A stretch of DNA of 64,000 nucleotides from JBFWRI01 sp050248995 (GCA_050248995.1 JBFWRI010000008.1:1-64000); one strand, 5' to 3'. Counted from the first letter of the stretch, positions 24,555 to 33,611 are shown. Notes: generated by a model from the sequence alone, not told the origin. Numbers and translations: made by a program.

Positions 24555-26174
24555 ATGACGCGCGAAGTGATGGAATACGATGTTCTGGTTGTGGGCGCAG
24601 GGCCCAGCGGCTTGGCGGCAGCCATACGCCTGAAGCAGCTGGCGGCAGCCGCCGGTAAGGAAATATCGGTCTGCATCATCGAGAAGGGCGCCGAGGTTGG
24701 TGCACACCTTCTTAGCGGCGCTGTGCTGGAACCGCGCGCGCTGGAAGAACTGTTTCCCGATTACAAGGAACGCGGTGCGCCACTGGAAACGCCGGTGCAG
24801 GAAGACAAGTTTTATTTCCTGACCAAAGGCAGCGCTGTGCGTTTGCCGACACCGCCGCAAATGCACAACGAAGGCAACTTCATCATCTCGCTGGGTGCCG
24901 TTGCAAAGTGGATGGCGCAGCAGGCCGAAGCGCTGGGCGTCGAGATTTACGCGGGCTTTGCCGGTGCCGAGGTTCTGTATGATGAACATGGCCATGTTGT
25001 GGGCGTGGCCACCGGCGACATGGGTGTAGCCAAGGACGGCAGCCACAAGCCCGATTACACGCCGGGTGTTGAACTGCGTGCCAAGCAGACCGTGTTTGCC
25101 GAAGGCGCGCGCGGTTCGCTGACCAAGACGATCATCAAGAAATTCGCGTTAGACGCCGGAAAACAGCCGCAAACGTACTCGCTGGGCGTGAAGGAAATAT
25201 GGGAAATTGCGCCTGAAAAGTTCAGGGCTGGGCGCGTTATTCACACGATTGGCTGGCCGCTGGACAGCAGCACATATGGCGGCGGCTGGTGTTATCACTT
25301 TGGCGCCAACAAGGTCAGCATCGGTTTTGTGACCGGGCTTGATTACACAAATCCTTATCTGTCGCCGTACGAAGAAATGCAGCGTTATAAGACGCACCCG
25401 CTGTTTGCTGAATTGCTGAAGGGTGGGCGACGCATCAATTACGGCGCACGCGCAATTGTGACTGGCGGCTTGCAGGCATTGCCGAAGCTGACATTCCCCG
25501 GTGGCTTGCTGGTGGGCGACACCGCAGGGTTCCTGAACGTACCGAAGATCAAGGGCAACCATACGGCAATGAAGTCGGGCATTCTGGCGGCCGAGGCGAT
25601 TTTCGAGCAGATATTCAACAGCGACGGGTTGGGCGAAGTCGTCAGTTATGCGCAGCGTTTCGAGCGGTCATGGCTGATGAACGAGCTGAGCCGCGTGCGC
25701 AATATCAAACCGGCGTTCAAGTGGGGCCTGTGGGCCGCACTTATCTATGGTGCAATCGACACTTATATATTGCGTGGGCGCGCGCCGTGGACATTGCCCA
25801 CCAAGGCCGTGCACACAACGCTGAAAAAAGCCAAGGATGTGAAGCCAATTGTGTATCCGAAGCCGGATGGCGTGCTGACGTTCGACCGCCTGACCAGTGT
25901 TTCACTAACCAACACCTTCCACGCCGAAGACCAGCCCGTGCACCTGCAGTTGGTGCGGGGCGGCGCCGTGATGGTGGACGTGAACAACAAGGTGTATGAC
26001 TCGCCCGAGACCCGCTATTGCCCCGCCGGGGTGTACGAGTTTGTTGACGGTAAATTCCATATCAATGCGCAGAACTGCATTCACTGCAAAACCTGCGACA
26101 TCAAAGACCCGACGCAGAATATCAACTGGGTTGTGCCGGAAGGCTCGGGCGGCCCCAACTACGGCGAGATGTAA
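24555..26174 (+). CDS. Electron transfer flavoprotein-ubiquinone oxidoreductase
   Basis: 539 residues, normal length. The FAD-binding motif VVGAGPSGLAAAIRLK is at about residues 11-26, and a second flavin block GGLLVGDTAGFLN follows. The C-terminal iron-sulfur cluster is held by CPAGVYEF and CIHCKTCDIKDP. The enzyme passes electrons from ETF, reduced by acyl-CoA dehydrogenases such as the one at 8245, to membrane ubiquinone. An in-frame ATG five codons downstream is an alternative start. The gene stands alone, followed by a hairpin repeat and a bidirectional terminator. Confidence 0.95.
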   Translation: MTREVMEYDVLVVGAGPSGLAAAIRLKQLAAAAGKEISVCIIEKGAEVGAHLLSGAVLEPRALEELFPDYKERGAPLETPVQEDKFYFLTKGSAVRLPTPPQMHNEGNFIISLGAVAKWMAQQAEALGVEIYAGFAGAEVLYDEHGHVVGVATGDMGVAKDGSHKPDYTPGVELRAKQTVFAEGARGSLTKTIIKKFALDAGKQPQTYSLGVKEIWEIAPEKFRAGRVIHTIGWPLDSSTYGGGWCYHFGANKVSIGFVTGLDYTNPYLSPYEEMQRYKTHPLFAELLKGGRRINYGARAIVTGGLQALPKLTFPGGLLVGDTAGFLNVPKIKGNHTAMKSGILAAEAIFEQIFNSDGLGEVVSYAQRFERSWLMNELSRVRNIKPAFKWGLWAALIYGAIDTYILRGRAPWTLPTKAVHTTLKKAKDVKPIVYPKPDGVLTFDRLTSVSLTNTFHAEDQPVHLQLVRGGAVMVDVNNKVYDSPETRYCPAGVYEFVDGKFHINAQNCIHCKTCDIKDPTQNINWVVPEGSGGPNYGEM

Positions 26175-26296
26175 GAATTACGCGAGGCTGGCCCATCTAG
26201 CGAACGTGGCTGCGCTTCCGGCACTCACGTATTCAACATACGCCCCGTTCCGGTTCTCGCCACGCTCTACTATCTGGCACAACCTGACGTAATTCT
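26175..26296 (+). repeat. Interspersed hairpin repeat, copy B
   Basis: It begins at the ETF-QO stop and is bounded by an inverted AGAATTACG ... CGTAATTCT. The core (about 26207-26276) matches copy A at 10042-10160: TGCGCTTCCGGCACTCACGT against TGCGCTTCCGGTGCTCACGT, a short palindrome, then TTCCGGTTCTCG. The whole element can fold into an imperfect long hairpin. Both copies lie at the 3' end of a lipid-oxidation gene. The class is unknown. Confidence 0.62.
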
Positions 26297-26299
26297 GAC

Positions 26300-26336
26300 A
26301 AAGAAAAACCCCGCCGGTGAGGGCGGGGTTTCTTTT
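26300..26336. terminator. Bidirectional terminator between ETF-QO and porin genes
   Basis: AACCCCGCC and GGCGGGGTT form a stem with a GGTGAG loop, flanked by A-rich and T-rich tracts on the two sides, so it can end both the ETF-QO transcript (+) and the porin transcript (-). A 32-bp identical copy is found at 27934-27965. Confidence 0.85.
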
Positions 26337-26373
26337 GCAAGGCCCTGTTTAGCACAGGGATATCGGTGTCGCC

Positions 26374-27846
26374 TTAGAACGACGGGCGCACGGTGCCCCA
26401 GTCGAAGCTCTTTTCGCGGCCTGTTACGCCGTTGCGATCAGCTTGCAGTTTCAGCGTAAACTGGACAAAGAAGCGATCGGTGTCGTTAAACGGCGATCCA
26501 TCGGCGGCGTTGAAGGAACCGAAGCCTGTATCCATCGTAACCCAGCTGCCGAGTTCCTGTTTATAGGTGACATTCCATTCGTCACCATAATCAGCGTCGT
26601 TGGTTTCTGCGCCAAAGTCATGCCATTCAAAGCGCAGCTTGGCGTCGTTGAAAAGGTTGCAGGTCGGCCAAATATCATCGACCTTATAGCCGAAGCTGAC
26701 AGAACGGTCGACCAGACCCTCAGGGATGATGACGCCAGTAGTGATGGCATCGGTCAGCCCGTTGTGGCGGCTTAGGCCGGTATTGCTGGCCCACGGCGTC
26801 GTGACGGACGTGGTGTTGTCCCCCTCGAACACTTCATATCCGAACTGTGTGAACAGGCGGCCTGCCATAAAGTTCGGCGTGTACCACAGGCCGGGCTTCG
26901 CCATGTAGTAGTTGAGGCTGTAGTCGTTCGGGTTGGTACCGGCATCGGTCTGACGTGCATATGACAGGTCTAGCTTGAATGCAAATGGATCCAGACCCTT
27001 GTCCAGCAGGTTCAGCGGCAGGTCTGTCTTGGTGCGCAGGCCGTATGTGTTCGAGCTGAGGAAGTTTTCATCATCCATATCTACGATATAGCCAAATGCG
27101 CTTGCCCGTGTGTATGGGATAAGGCCGGTGCCGAAGTTGAACAGGTGTGAATCGCTGTTCTGGATACCATCGGCGTTTTCATGACCAATGTGATTGCGAC
27201 GCGCATCTACATATGAATAGCGGAAGTCGACGGCCTGACCGAAGGACAGGCTGCCGTAGGCGGCATCATAATTGCTGCGGTTTTGGCGCCAGTCGGCAGC
27301 ACCGATCCAGCGGCCATCGTCAAAATTGAGTGTCTGGCGGCCAACGCGGGTCTCAAATAGCGTGCCGTGCGGGCCCTTCAGCACGTCAATATTGCTGAGA
27401 TCGAATTCGCGGACATAGCCGATGTAGGCTTCACTGACTTCCATCGTCGCGGGGTCGAGGATAGTGGAGCGGGTACCGCCGAGGCTATTAACGCCGTTGG
27501 CGTATCTGTCGCCAAAAGGCACTATAACGCTTTCCACAGCACCGCGAGCATACAGGCCGCGCACTGGCAGGGTGGTTATGCCGAGCTTGGCGCCGAGAGT
27601 ATTGGCATCAGAACCGAGCAATCCTTCCTGCTCGGCATTTTCATAACGGGCACGCGCTTCAAGGTCGACCTTTAGTTCGGTAAGAGAGCGCAGGATGTCG
27701 GTGTTGCGCAATTCTTCAGCCGAGAAGGTGGTGACGGGCACAGGTGTATCGCTAATCGTTTGATGCCGGGCAGGGGCTGCATAAGCGGGGGTTGCGGCCA
27801 GCGATGTAAGTACTATTAGGGTAGTGGCGAGGAATTGTTTGCTCAT
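26374..27846 (-). CDS. Porin-like outer-membrane protein with TonB-receptor-plug-like segments
   Basis: 490 residues. It has a signal peptide with cleavage near AYAA (residue 24). From about residue 135 the barrel matches the porin encoded at 27995: DPATMEVSEAYIGYV / DPETAEVNQAFLQYS, RVGRQTLNFDDGRWIG / RAGRQTLENMDNGRWVG, SLNYYM / DLNYYA. Two extra segments look like TonB-dependent-receptor plug motifs: residues 32-50 (SDTPVPVTTFSAEELRNTD) and 147-164 (FDLSNIDVLKGPHGTLFE). The second sits exactly where the paralogue has only a short loop. No TonB box or full plug is evident. AGGGAGA precedes the ATG. The substrate is unknown; this is either a hybrid or a gated porin. Confidence 0.8.
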   Translation of the reverse strand: MSKQFLATTLIVLTSLAATPAYAAPARHQTISDTPVPVTTFSAEELRNTDILRSLTELKVDLEARARYENAEQEGLLGSDANTLGAKLGITTLPVRGLYARGAVESVIVPFGDRYANGVNSLGGTRSTILDPATMEVSEAYIGYVREFDLSNIDVLKGPHGTLFETRVGRQTLNFDDGRWIGAADWRQNRSNYDAAYGSLSFGQAVDFRYSYVDARRNHIGHENADGIQNSDSHLFNFGTGLIPYTRASAFGYIVDMDDENFLSSNTYGLRTKTDLPLNLLDKGLDPFAFKLDLSYARQTDAGTNPNDYSLNYYMAKPGLWYTPNFMAGRLFTQFGYEVFEGDNTTSVTTPWASNTGLSRHNGLTDAITTGVIIPEGLVDRSVSFGYKVDDIWPTCNLFNDAKLRFEWHDFGAETNDADYGDEWNVTYKQELGSWVTMDTGFGSFNAADGSPFNDTDRFFVQFTLKLQADRNGVTGREKSFDWGTVRPSF

Positions 27847-27933
27847 TATGGTCTCCCTGAAAAAATGCTGGTTTGACGCTACGATTTGGATAGTGGGCCG
27901 TCAATCTGGAAAAGCGCCGTTCCTCAGGGAGCT

Positions 27934-27968
27934 AAAGAAAAACCCCGCCGGTGAGGGCGGGGTTTTCT
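27934..27968. terminator. Terminator downstream of the porin gene
   Basis: The stem AACCCCGCC/GGCGGGGTT has a GGTGAG loop and flanking A and T tracts. It ends transcription of the minus-strand porin gene (27995) before the 26374 gene, whose promoter must lie in the remaining 80 bp or so. It is identical over 32 bp to the terminator at 26300. Confidence 0.82.
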
Positions 27969-27994
27969 TAGCTTTTCGCTAAATCAGGCGGAGA

Positions 27995-29215
27995 TTAGAT
28001 CTTCGCGCTGACTTCGACGATGAACTTATCCGTATCGGCGCCGAAGGTATCAGCGTCATACGAGAAGAAGTATACACCGGCATTGTAGTGCTTGCCGAAG
28101 TCCTTGTTCAGACCGACATTCCACTCGGTTCCGAGATCGGCGCCGCCGTTCTCAGCCGTGAAGTCATGCCATTCTGCACAGATGTTCAGGCCGTCAACCC
28201 ATGGGTTGACCTGAGCAACTTCAACGTGAGCGCCGACGTACAGGTCTTCAAGACCGACGCCGCCGTTCGACAGGCCGATAACATCAGCACCGCCGTTGAA
28301 CTTGTGTGCATCCGAGAACGGAGCCACGATGCCGTTGACGCCATCGGCTTCAGCAACTTCATAGCCAACCTTGGCTGTGAAGCTCTTGTAGCCTACGCCG
28401 CCTTCAAGGGCATAGTAGTTCAGGTCGTAGCTGGCAGCATTGTCACCAGCATCTTCCTGATTGGCCCATTCAGCCGAGTACAGAGCGCGCCATGCGTTGT
28501 CGATGGCGTATTCACCCGCACCGCGGACACCCCAGGTGGTGCTGCCTTGAGCGGCGATTTCATCGCTGTCAAGGAAGTAGCCGTAACCTGAAACCGTCAG
28601 GAACTTCAGCAGGTCGGTGCTGACGTTCAGCAGGTGGCTGTCATGCTCGACAGTACCTGTTGTCGCTTCGCTGCCGATGTTGGTGTTCAGCTGGCCAACG
28701 TAAGCGTAAGTGGCTGTGACACCCTTAAGCGCTTTGGTTTGCAACAGAACAGCATCATAGCTGGTGTGGTTCTGACGCCATGTGTCCGAACCAACCCAAC
28801 GGCCGTTGTCCATGTTTTCCAGCGTCTGACGACCGGCACGCAGGGTGCTGTCGAAGTTGCTGTATTGCAGGAAGGCCTGGTTGACTTCGGCTGTTTCCGG
28901 ATCGGCGACCGTTGATTGGCCGACCTTGCCGTTGACAGTGTCGTTGTAGTCTTCGTTGAGGATGCCTGACACACCTTCGAATTCGACCATACCGCTTACG
29001 CCGTAGAAGTCGCCGGTGGTGTAGCCAAGACGTGCGCCAGCCGTAAAGGCATTGGCGTCATCCAGTGCGGTGGTGTCAACGTTTTCATAACGAACGCGTG
29101 CATCCCCCGACACTTTACCTTCCGTGATCGCCTTGGTGAAATCGGTACCGGCGAACGCGGGAGCAGCGGCAACAAGCAGAACGCCCGCAGCAGCCATTAC
29201 TAGTGTTTTGTTCAT
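27995..29215 (-). CDS. Outer-membrane porin
   Basis: 406 residues from ATG 29215 (GGAG ten bases upstream); the frame extends to 29245. It has a signal peptide with cleavage after APAFA at about residue 22. The mature protein consists of alternating beta-strands with many Tyr/Trp and Asn/Asp turns and ends with an aromatic-poor final strand (FIVEVSAKI). Conserved porin blocks are RAGRQTLENMDNGRWVG and the strand pair ending AEWHDF. It is acidic and full length, and probably an abundant general diffusion or specific channel. It shares ancestry with the 26374 gene, but lacks the plug-like segments. Confidence 0.85.
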   Translation of the reverse strand: MNKTLVMAAAGVLLVAAAPAFAGTDFTKAITEGKVSGDARVRYENVDTTALDDANAFTAGARLGYTTGDFYGVSGMVEFEGVSGILNEDYNDTVNGKVGQSTVADPETAEVNQAFLQYSNFDSTLRAGRQTLENMDNGRWVGSDTWRQNHTSYDAVLLQTKALKGVTATYAYVGQLNTNIGSEATTGTVEHDSHLLNVSTDLLKFLTVSGYGYFLDSDEIAAQGSTTWGVRGAGEYAIDNAWRALYSAEWANQEDAGDNAASYDLNYYALEGGVGYKSFTAKVGYEVAEADGVNGIVAPFSDAHKFNGGADVIGLSNGGVGLEDLYVGAHVEVAQVNPWVDGLNICAEWHDFTAENGGADLGTEWNVGLNKDFGKHYNAGVYFFSYDADTFGADTDKFIVEVSAKI

Positions 29216-29530
29216 GTAAAACTCCACAGTTGGTGAACGGACCAAATTTACGGGCGTGGTTAGAGTCGGTCAATCAACTGCGGATTCATGCAACTTTTCG
29301 TGTGATATTCCTGCCACGATACGCCTGGGGCCAAGTCTGTGGGTTATTCTGAATTCGCAAGCAAATGTATGCACCTAGAGCCACATATTGAAGCATCCGT
29401 TTTGTTAACGGTCCTTTCAAACATTGTTAACAATGCCTTAAGAATCATTCCGGACCTTTAATTAATTCTTCAAATTAAGGGGTTACTCTGGTTCCCGGGA
29501 AATGCCTGTTTTTTGGGGGCGTAAGAGGAA
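29216..29530. promoter_or_regulatory. Divergent control region with CtrA box, porin / exported protein
   Basis: 315 bp without a gene. TTAACAATGCCTTAA at 29427-29441 is a perfect TTAA-N7-TTAA CtrA box, about 90 bp before the ATG of the 29531 gene. A further TTAATTAATTCTT lies at 29458. Directly before the 29531 start, a GGGAAATGCCTG then TTTTTTGGGGGC block resembles the leaders of the genes at 31605, 33780 and 35585. The porin promoter on the minus strand must also be here, but I cannot place it with confidence. Confidence 0.55.
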
Positions 29531-31477
29531 ATGAGTAGCTGTCGTCACCACGCATTCGCTTGTGCGCAGGCATTCTGCCTGCTGTTGGCGCTTGTGTGCG
29601 TGATATCGCATCCTGCTGCCGCCCGTGAGGGGGGCAACACCAACGCGCCCGGTCTTGATGTCAGTAAAGTACAGGATAACGTCACGTCGGGCATGCATGT
29701 GACGCGCGTGGCGGGCACTGTTGAGGGCGCCGCTATCGTTGCTGGCGCCAGTGACGTATTGCTAAGCGCCCATGGCAGTGACCGCTACATTGATAATCTG
29801 TCCGGTAACAAGATGCTGGTTCCGTTCCGCACCGTTGGTGAAATGACCTCATTCTTCAATGGTGTTAGCACGTCGCAGTTCCGCTTTGACTTTTACCGTC
29901 CGCAAACCACGCAGACGGTTGACTACCAGGATGGTGTGTCGGATGTCGCCAATCTGGTATTAGGCCAGTCGACAGAACAAATTGTTACACTGCCTGCGGC
30001 GCGCGTTGATACGCGCAGTGACAACGCCTTCAGCGCCTCGCGCGAAGTACGCCGCAGCCAGGACCTAAATATGGAGCGCAGTGATTGCCGCCGTCCGTAC
30101 AACCCTTCAACCGGCCTCGAAGATATGACACAGCCGGCCAATGTCTGCAATGAACATAACTGGGTTGAAACCGTCACCGCCATTTTCACATACAACCCGA
30201 CGCTGAGGAACAGCAGCAACCAATCGATTGACAGCCCGAGCCGCAGCGTGCTGTCGACTTCAGCTCGCAGTCTTGCCAGTTCGCTGACCCACCAGTGGTC
30301 GCTCAGCTGGGATAATTCGGGCAACGCGCCTGCGGTCAGCTATCCTGACCCGCGCGCCTGTCCGCCAAGCTATACGCACGGACAACTTTATTGGGATGTC
30401 GCTTCAACTGGCAACAGCCGCTCGGCGACAGCTGCAGAACTGTCCGCACTGGGTACGAACGGCGGCATGTGCCCCGAAGGCGTTGAAAGCGCAACGCGTA
30501 CATGGGATGTCGAGCGCCGTTACCAGTGTTATGACGCACAATCCTTCCCGCAATCCACCACACGGGATGTGAACGTTGCCTATATCGACGTTGTGTGTAA
30601 GGAGCCGGCGGACGAAGACGGCACCTGCGGCACGGCGTATGAATTCTACTTCGACCGTTCAACCCCGCCGCCTGCGGCCACCAACCGCACGCTGTGTGCA
30701 ACCGGCGTAGCCACGGCACCCGTGCGTGTGAACGCCGTTACATGGGGCTGGCAGTGCGAAGGCACGGAAACTTCGGCATCGTGCACGGCCATTCGCACCG
30801 GCGCTTATCAGTCCGTTTACTCCGATTGTCGCCCGCCAAACCATGAAACCAATGCGACGATGACTGCACAGCAATGGCAGCAAAGCGGCAGTTACAGGCA
30901 ATACGTCTGCAACGTTGACCGCAACCTGCCGACGAATTCGTACCTGACCCAGTATCAGGCCATCAATTCTGCCGCTGCGCCGAAAAGCTACCCGAGCAAC
31001 CAGGCTGCGCTGTATTCATGCCTGAAGGGAACGAACAATCAGATGCGCTATGTTCTGGGCGGCCGCACGGCCGGTGATGACTGGCACAACGCCAATTACA
31101 GAAACTGGGCGCCGCCTGGATTCCATCGTAATGCTACAGACTATCATCAGTTCTATCTGACCGGCAGCGCCAATGAGTGCGAAGGCTGCGTGGTGCTCCA
31201 GATGGTCTATTGCACGGACGAGCCGGATTATCCGACCACATGCCCGGCGGCGACAGGATTGTTCTGGTACAACACGCCCTTCCAGCCGCCGTGTGAACCG
31301 GAAGTAGAGCCGACCTATCATTATGACGGTTCACTGCCAGCAGGTACGCAGTTTGAAAGACGTGCCCTGGGCGACAGCGTGTATATGTGCGGCATGTACG
31401 GCCGCTGGACTTACGCCAGCCAGCAAGGGAATTATGCGTCGAATAAGCTGGAACAGGAAAACCAAGTTTGCCAGTAG
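29531..31477 (+). CDS. Large exported modular protein, family member 1
   Basis: 648 residues. It has a signal peptide with cleavage near PAAA (residue 31). Residues about 74-130 (VLLSAHGSDRYIDN, LVPFRTVGEMTSFFN) are a divergent, cysteine-free version of the N-terminal domain shared by the next four proteins. Further on, a cysteine-bearing block (PPSYTHGQLYWD ... CPEGVES ... YQCYD) resembles one in the 35585 product, and VTWGWQCEGTETSASC is of a type seen in bacterial surface proteins. The C-terminal third is Tyr/Asn/Cys-rich. The start is fixed by AAGAGGAA. No enzyme motif was found; a surface or adhesive role is inferred. Confidence 0.72.
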   Translation: MSSCRHHAFACAQAFCLLLALVCVISHPAAAREGGNTNAPGLDVSKVQDNVTSGMHVTRVAGTVEGAAIVAGASDVLLSAHGSDRYIDNLSGNKMLVPFRTVGEMTSFFNGVSTSQFRFDFYRPQTTQTVDYQDGVSDVANLVLGQSTEQIVTLPAARVDTRSDNAFSASREVRRSQDLNMERSDCRRPYNPSTGLEDMTQPANVCNEHNWVETVTAIFTYNPTLRNSSNQSIDSPSRSVLSTSARSLASSLTHQWSLSWDNSGNAPAVSYPDPRACPPSYTHGQLYWDVASTGNSRSATAAELSALGTNGGMCPEGVESATRTWDVERRYQCYDAQSFPQSTTRDVNVAYIDVVCKEPADEDGTCGTAYEFYFDRSTPPPAATNRTLCATGVATAPVRVNAVTWGWQCEGTETSASCTAIRTGAYQSVYSDCRPPNHETNATMTAQQWQQSGSYRQYVCNVDRNLPTNSYLTQYQAINSAAAPKSYPSNQAALYSCLKGTNNQMRYVLGGRTAGDDWHNANYRNWAPPGFHRNATDYHQFYLTGSANECEGCVVLQMVYCTDEPDYPTTCPAATGLFWYNTPFQPPCEPEVEPTYHYDGSLPAGTQFERRALGDSVYMCGMYGRWTYASQQGNYASNKLEQENQVCQ

Positions 31478-31537
31478 AGCTGCCGGGTCTTTGTATAAAT
31501 ATAATTTAAAATCAATACCTTATTATATTCCGGTCTT

Positions 31538-31604
31538 TTAACGGTTTGTTTTGGTCTGCAGTATAGCCTGACTGTGGGAACTGCCTGTATTTGGGGGGCA
31601 ATTA
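31538..31604 (+). promoter_or_regulatory. Conserved promoter/leader of the modular protein gene at 31605
   Basis: TTAACGGTTTGTTTT at 31538 is a half-conserved CtrA-like site. It is followed by a TATAGCCTGACTGTGGGAA segment and then TGCCTGTATTTGGGGGGCA just before the GTG. Nearly the same block stands before the 33780 gene, and a more diverged version before 35585 and 29531. The G6 tract is the only ribosome-binding-site candidate. The 31478-31537 stretch before it is AT-rich and shows no gene. Confidence 0.6.
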
Positions 31605-33611
31605 GTGACTCGCGCTTTCGCACGACCGATGTGGCTTAGGTACTGTCTTCTGGCGGTACTGCTGCTGTGCGCCAGCTTTGCATCAACGGCAGACGCGCGC
31701 AGCTGGGACACCTATGGCTTTCGCGACAATGAATTAGAGCCGCGCGACCCAATCATTTATCCGGACGATACTTATACGCCGCCTGTGCAAGAGCCCGAAC
31801 CAACGCCGACACCGACTCCTGAGCCAGAGCCGACACCAATGCCGACGCAGGATACAGGTGGGGTCATTCCTTCTGTCAGTGAACTTCCACCGCTGGATGA
31901 AATTGTCGGCGACGGCGCGCAAACAGCCGTTGATTTCGCAGAGGATGTTCTGGATTCCGTCGAAGATATTGCTACGGCCATTCGTGATATGCTGCGCGCG
32001 GATGACCGCATTGACATTTCAGAGGGTGGTGCGCTGTCGGTCGGTGCACAAAACGTCCTTGTGTACGAACATGGTATTTGCCGCTGGCTGGATAACGAAA
32101 GCGTCGGCGCCGAGCTGCTCGTTCCTTACAGAACGAGTGCCGAATGGCAGGCCTTCCTTGATAACGCGCCCGCCGGCGTGACGCGTGCGGGCTGCTGCCC
32201 CGCTGCGACAGCTATGCTGACATCATCGGATGGGCAATCGGTCTCATTTGAACTGGATATCGGCCGTGACGGTGCGCTGAACTCGCTGGGCCGCCGCATG
32301 CTGAGCCATACGTTTACGCTGGGTGCTGGCGGCACGGAAACGGTGCGCCAGATTTATGTCTGCACAGGTGATGCATGGGTTGGAGAAGGTGTTGTGCGCA
32401 CCAGCGACCCTGGCGACGAAACAACCGAACCGACCACTGAGGAAAATGATCCTGTAACACCTGATGGCCCGGCTGACGTTTGCTATCCGGCGTCGTCACG
32501 CGATGTGAAGGTGACATGGACGGGTCAATGGCGTCGTGGATGGAGCGGCAACGCCACGTTCACCAAGAGCGGTATCGGCAGGGTGCAGCAAGTCTATATG
32601 AATGCTGATGGTACCATTACCAGCAACGGTAGTGGCGACCGCAGTACGGCGATCTTCAATCTTGAAGAACCAATCGCCGATGCTGACGTGAAGGTTACAG
32701 CCGTATACGGTAGCTATAGCGGTGACCTGAACGGCGGCCCTGGCCCCTTCAGCCGCGGCGAAGCCAAGGTTGCAGAGTTCCATATTGCTTCAGGGCAGAA
32801 TATCAACCTGAGCAATACGCCAGCCACCGGCATCTTCTATTCGCGCCAGCGCATGGGCCGTCCGTTCATGATGACGAACAACGCAATCTATATGCCGTCG
32901 TATGATAGTTCGCCGAACCTGAAGAGTCTGACGGTTGAATATACAAAGGACACAGGTGCGGCCGAAGTCGATCCGAGCCTGATCCCAGCCTGTACACCGA
33001 TGCCTGAGAATTTCCAAGTTGGTATCCATGCCTATGACGGCGACAGGTTCGAAGTTGAATTCGACCTTAAAACCGGCACGGCGCAGCTGATCTTCCTGAA
33101 CTACACACGTCGCGGCACTGAATATGGCGTCGGTAAGGGATGGTATGCCAGCATTCCGACGCTGAGCTATGATGACTTGTGCGAGGGCAGCTCGACAATG
33201 GATATCGGCTCGGCCAATGCGCGGTTGTGGATTTCGGGCGATAGTGTGGACGGATCGGTTGACTACATCGTCACCCAAAAACCGACGTGCGAGAACGGGC
33301 TTGTCGGCCGCGTAGCGGTTGATGACACAACGAACGGCTGGGGTAAATATCGCCACCCGGTCAGTGGCCTGTTTACGTTCCCGCTGACACGTGCGTGCCA
33401 GTGTTCAAATGCATGCACAGCAGACCAGGAGATCTGGGGTGGAGCATGTGTGTCGAAATGCCCAACCGGCCAAGTGCGCAATACTTCGACAGGCGTATGT
33501 TATACACCGGTCCCAGTTGAATCTAACCCCTGCGAGTCGAAGCCTTGGCTTTGTGAGGATGGTGGCCGCGTTGATAGTGATGGGGAAAACATCTATCAAA
33601 ACCTGCAGTAA
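31605..33611 (+). CDS. Large exported modular protein, family member 2
   Basis: 668 residues, GTG start, supported by the shared leader. It has a signal peptide (cleavage about residue 31). Residues 59-82 form a Pro/Glu/Thr repeat (EPEPTPTPTPEPEP). The family domain spans about 138-262: SVGAQNVLV, GICRWLDN, AEWQAFLDNAP, GCCPA, ASDGQSVSF-like SSDGQSVSF, LSHTFTL, YVCTGDAWVGEGV, with Cys at 159, 197, 198 and 253. A long beta-rich region follows, then a Cys-rich segment (CQCSNACTADQE, CVSKCPTGQ) and the tail NPCESKPWLCEDGG, shared with the 33780 product. Probably surface or secreted; no enzyme motif. Confidence 0.75.
   Translation: MTRAFARPMWLRYCLLAVLLLCASFASTADARSWDTYGFRDNELEPRDPIIYPDDTYTPPVQEPEPTPTPTPEPEPTPMPTQDTGGVIPSVSELPPLDEIVGDGAQTAVDFAEDVLDSVEDIATAIRDMLRADDRIDISEGGALSVGAQNVLVYEHGICRWLDNESVGAELLVPYRTSAEWQAFLDNAPAGVTRAGCCPAATAMLTSSDGQSVSFELDIGRDGALNSLGRRMLSHTFTLGAGGTETVRQIYVCTGDAWVGEGVVRTSDPGDETTEPTTEENDPVTPDGPADVCYPASSRDVKVTWTGQWRRGWSGNATFTKSGIGRVQQVYMNADGTITSNGSGDRSTAIFNLEEPIADADVKVTAVYGSYSGDLNGGPGPFSRGEAKVAEFHIASGQNINLSNTPATGIFYSRQRMGRPFMMTNNAIYMPSYDSSPNLKSLTVEYTKDTGAAEVDPSLIPACTPMPENFQVGIHAYDGDRFEVEFDLKTGTAQLIFLNYTRRGTEYGVGKGWYASIPTLSYDDLCEGSSTMDIGSANARLWISGDSVDGSVDYIVTQKPTCENGLVGRVAVDDTTNGWGKYRHPVSGLFTFPLTRACQCSNACTADQEIWGGACVSKCPTGQVRNTSTGVCYTPVPVESNPCESKPWLCEDGGRVDSDGENIYQNLQ

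Noticed and set aside
24470..24679. Extended start of the 23768 gene
   Set aside because: It would overlap the start of ETF-QO in antisense and lacks protein-like conservation; ATG 24469 gives a sensible N-terminus.
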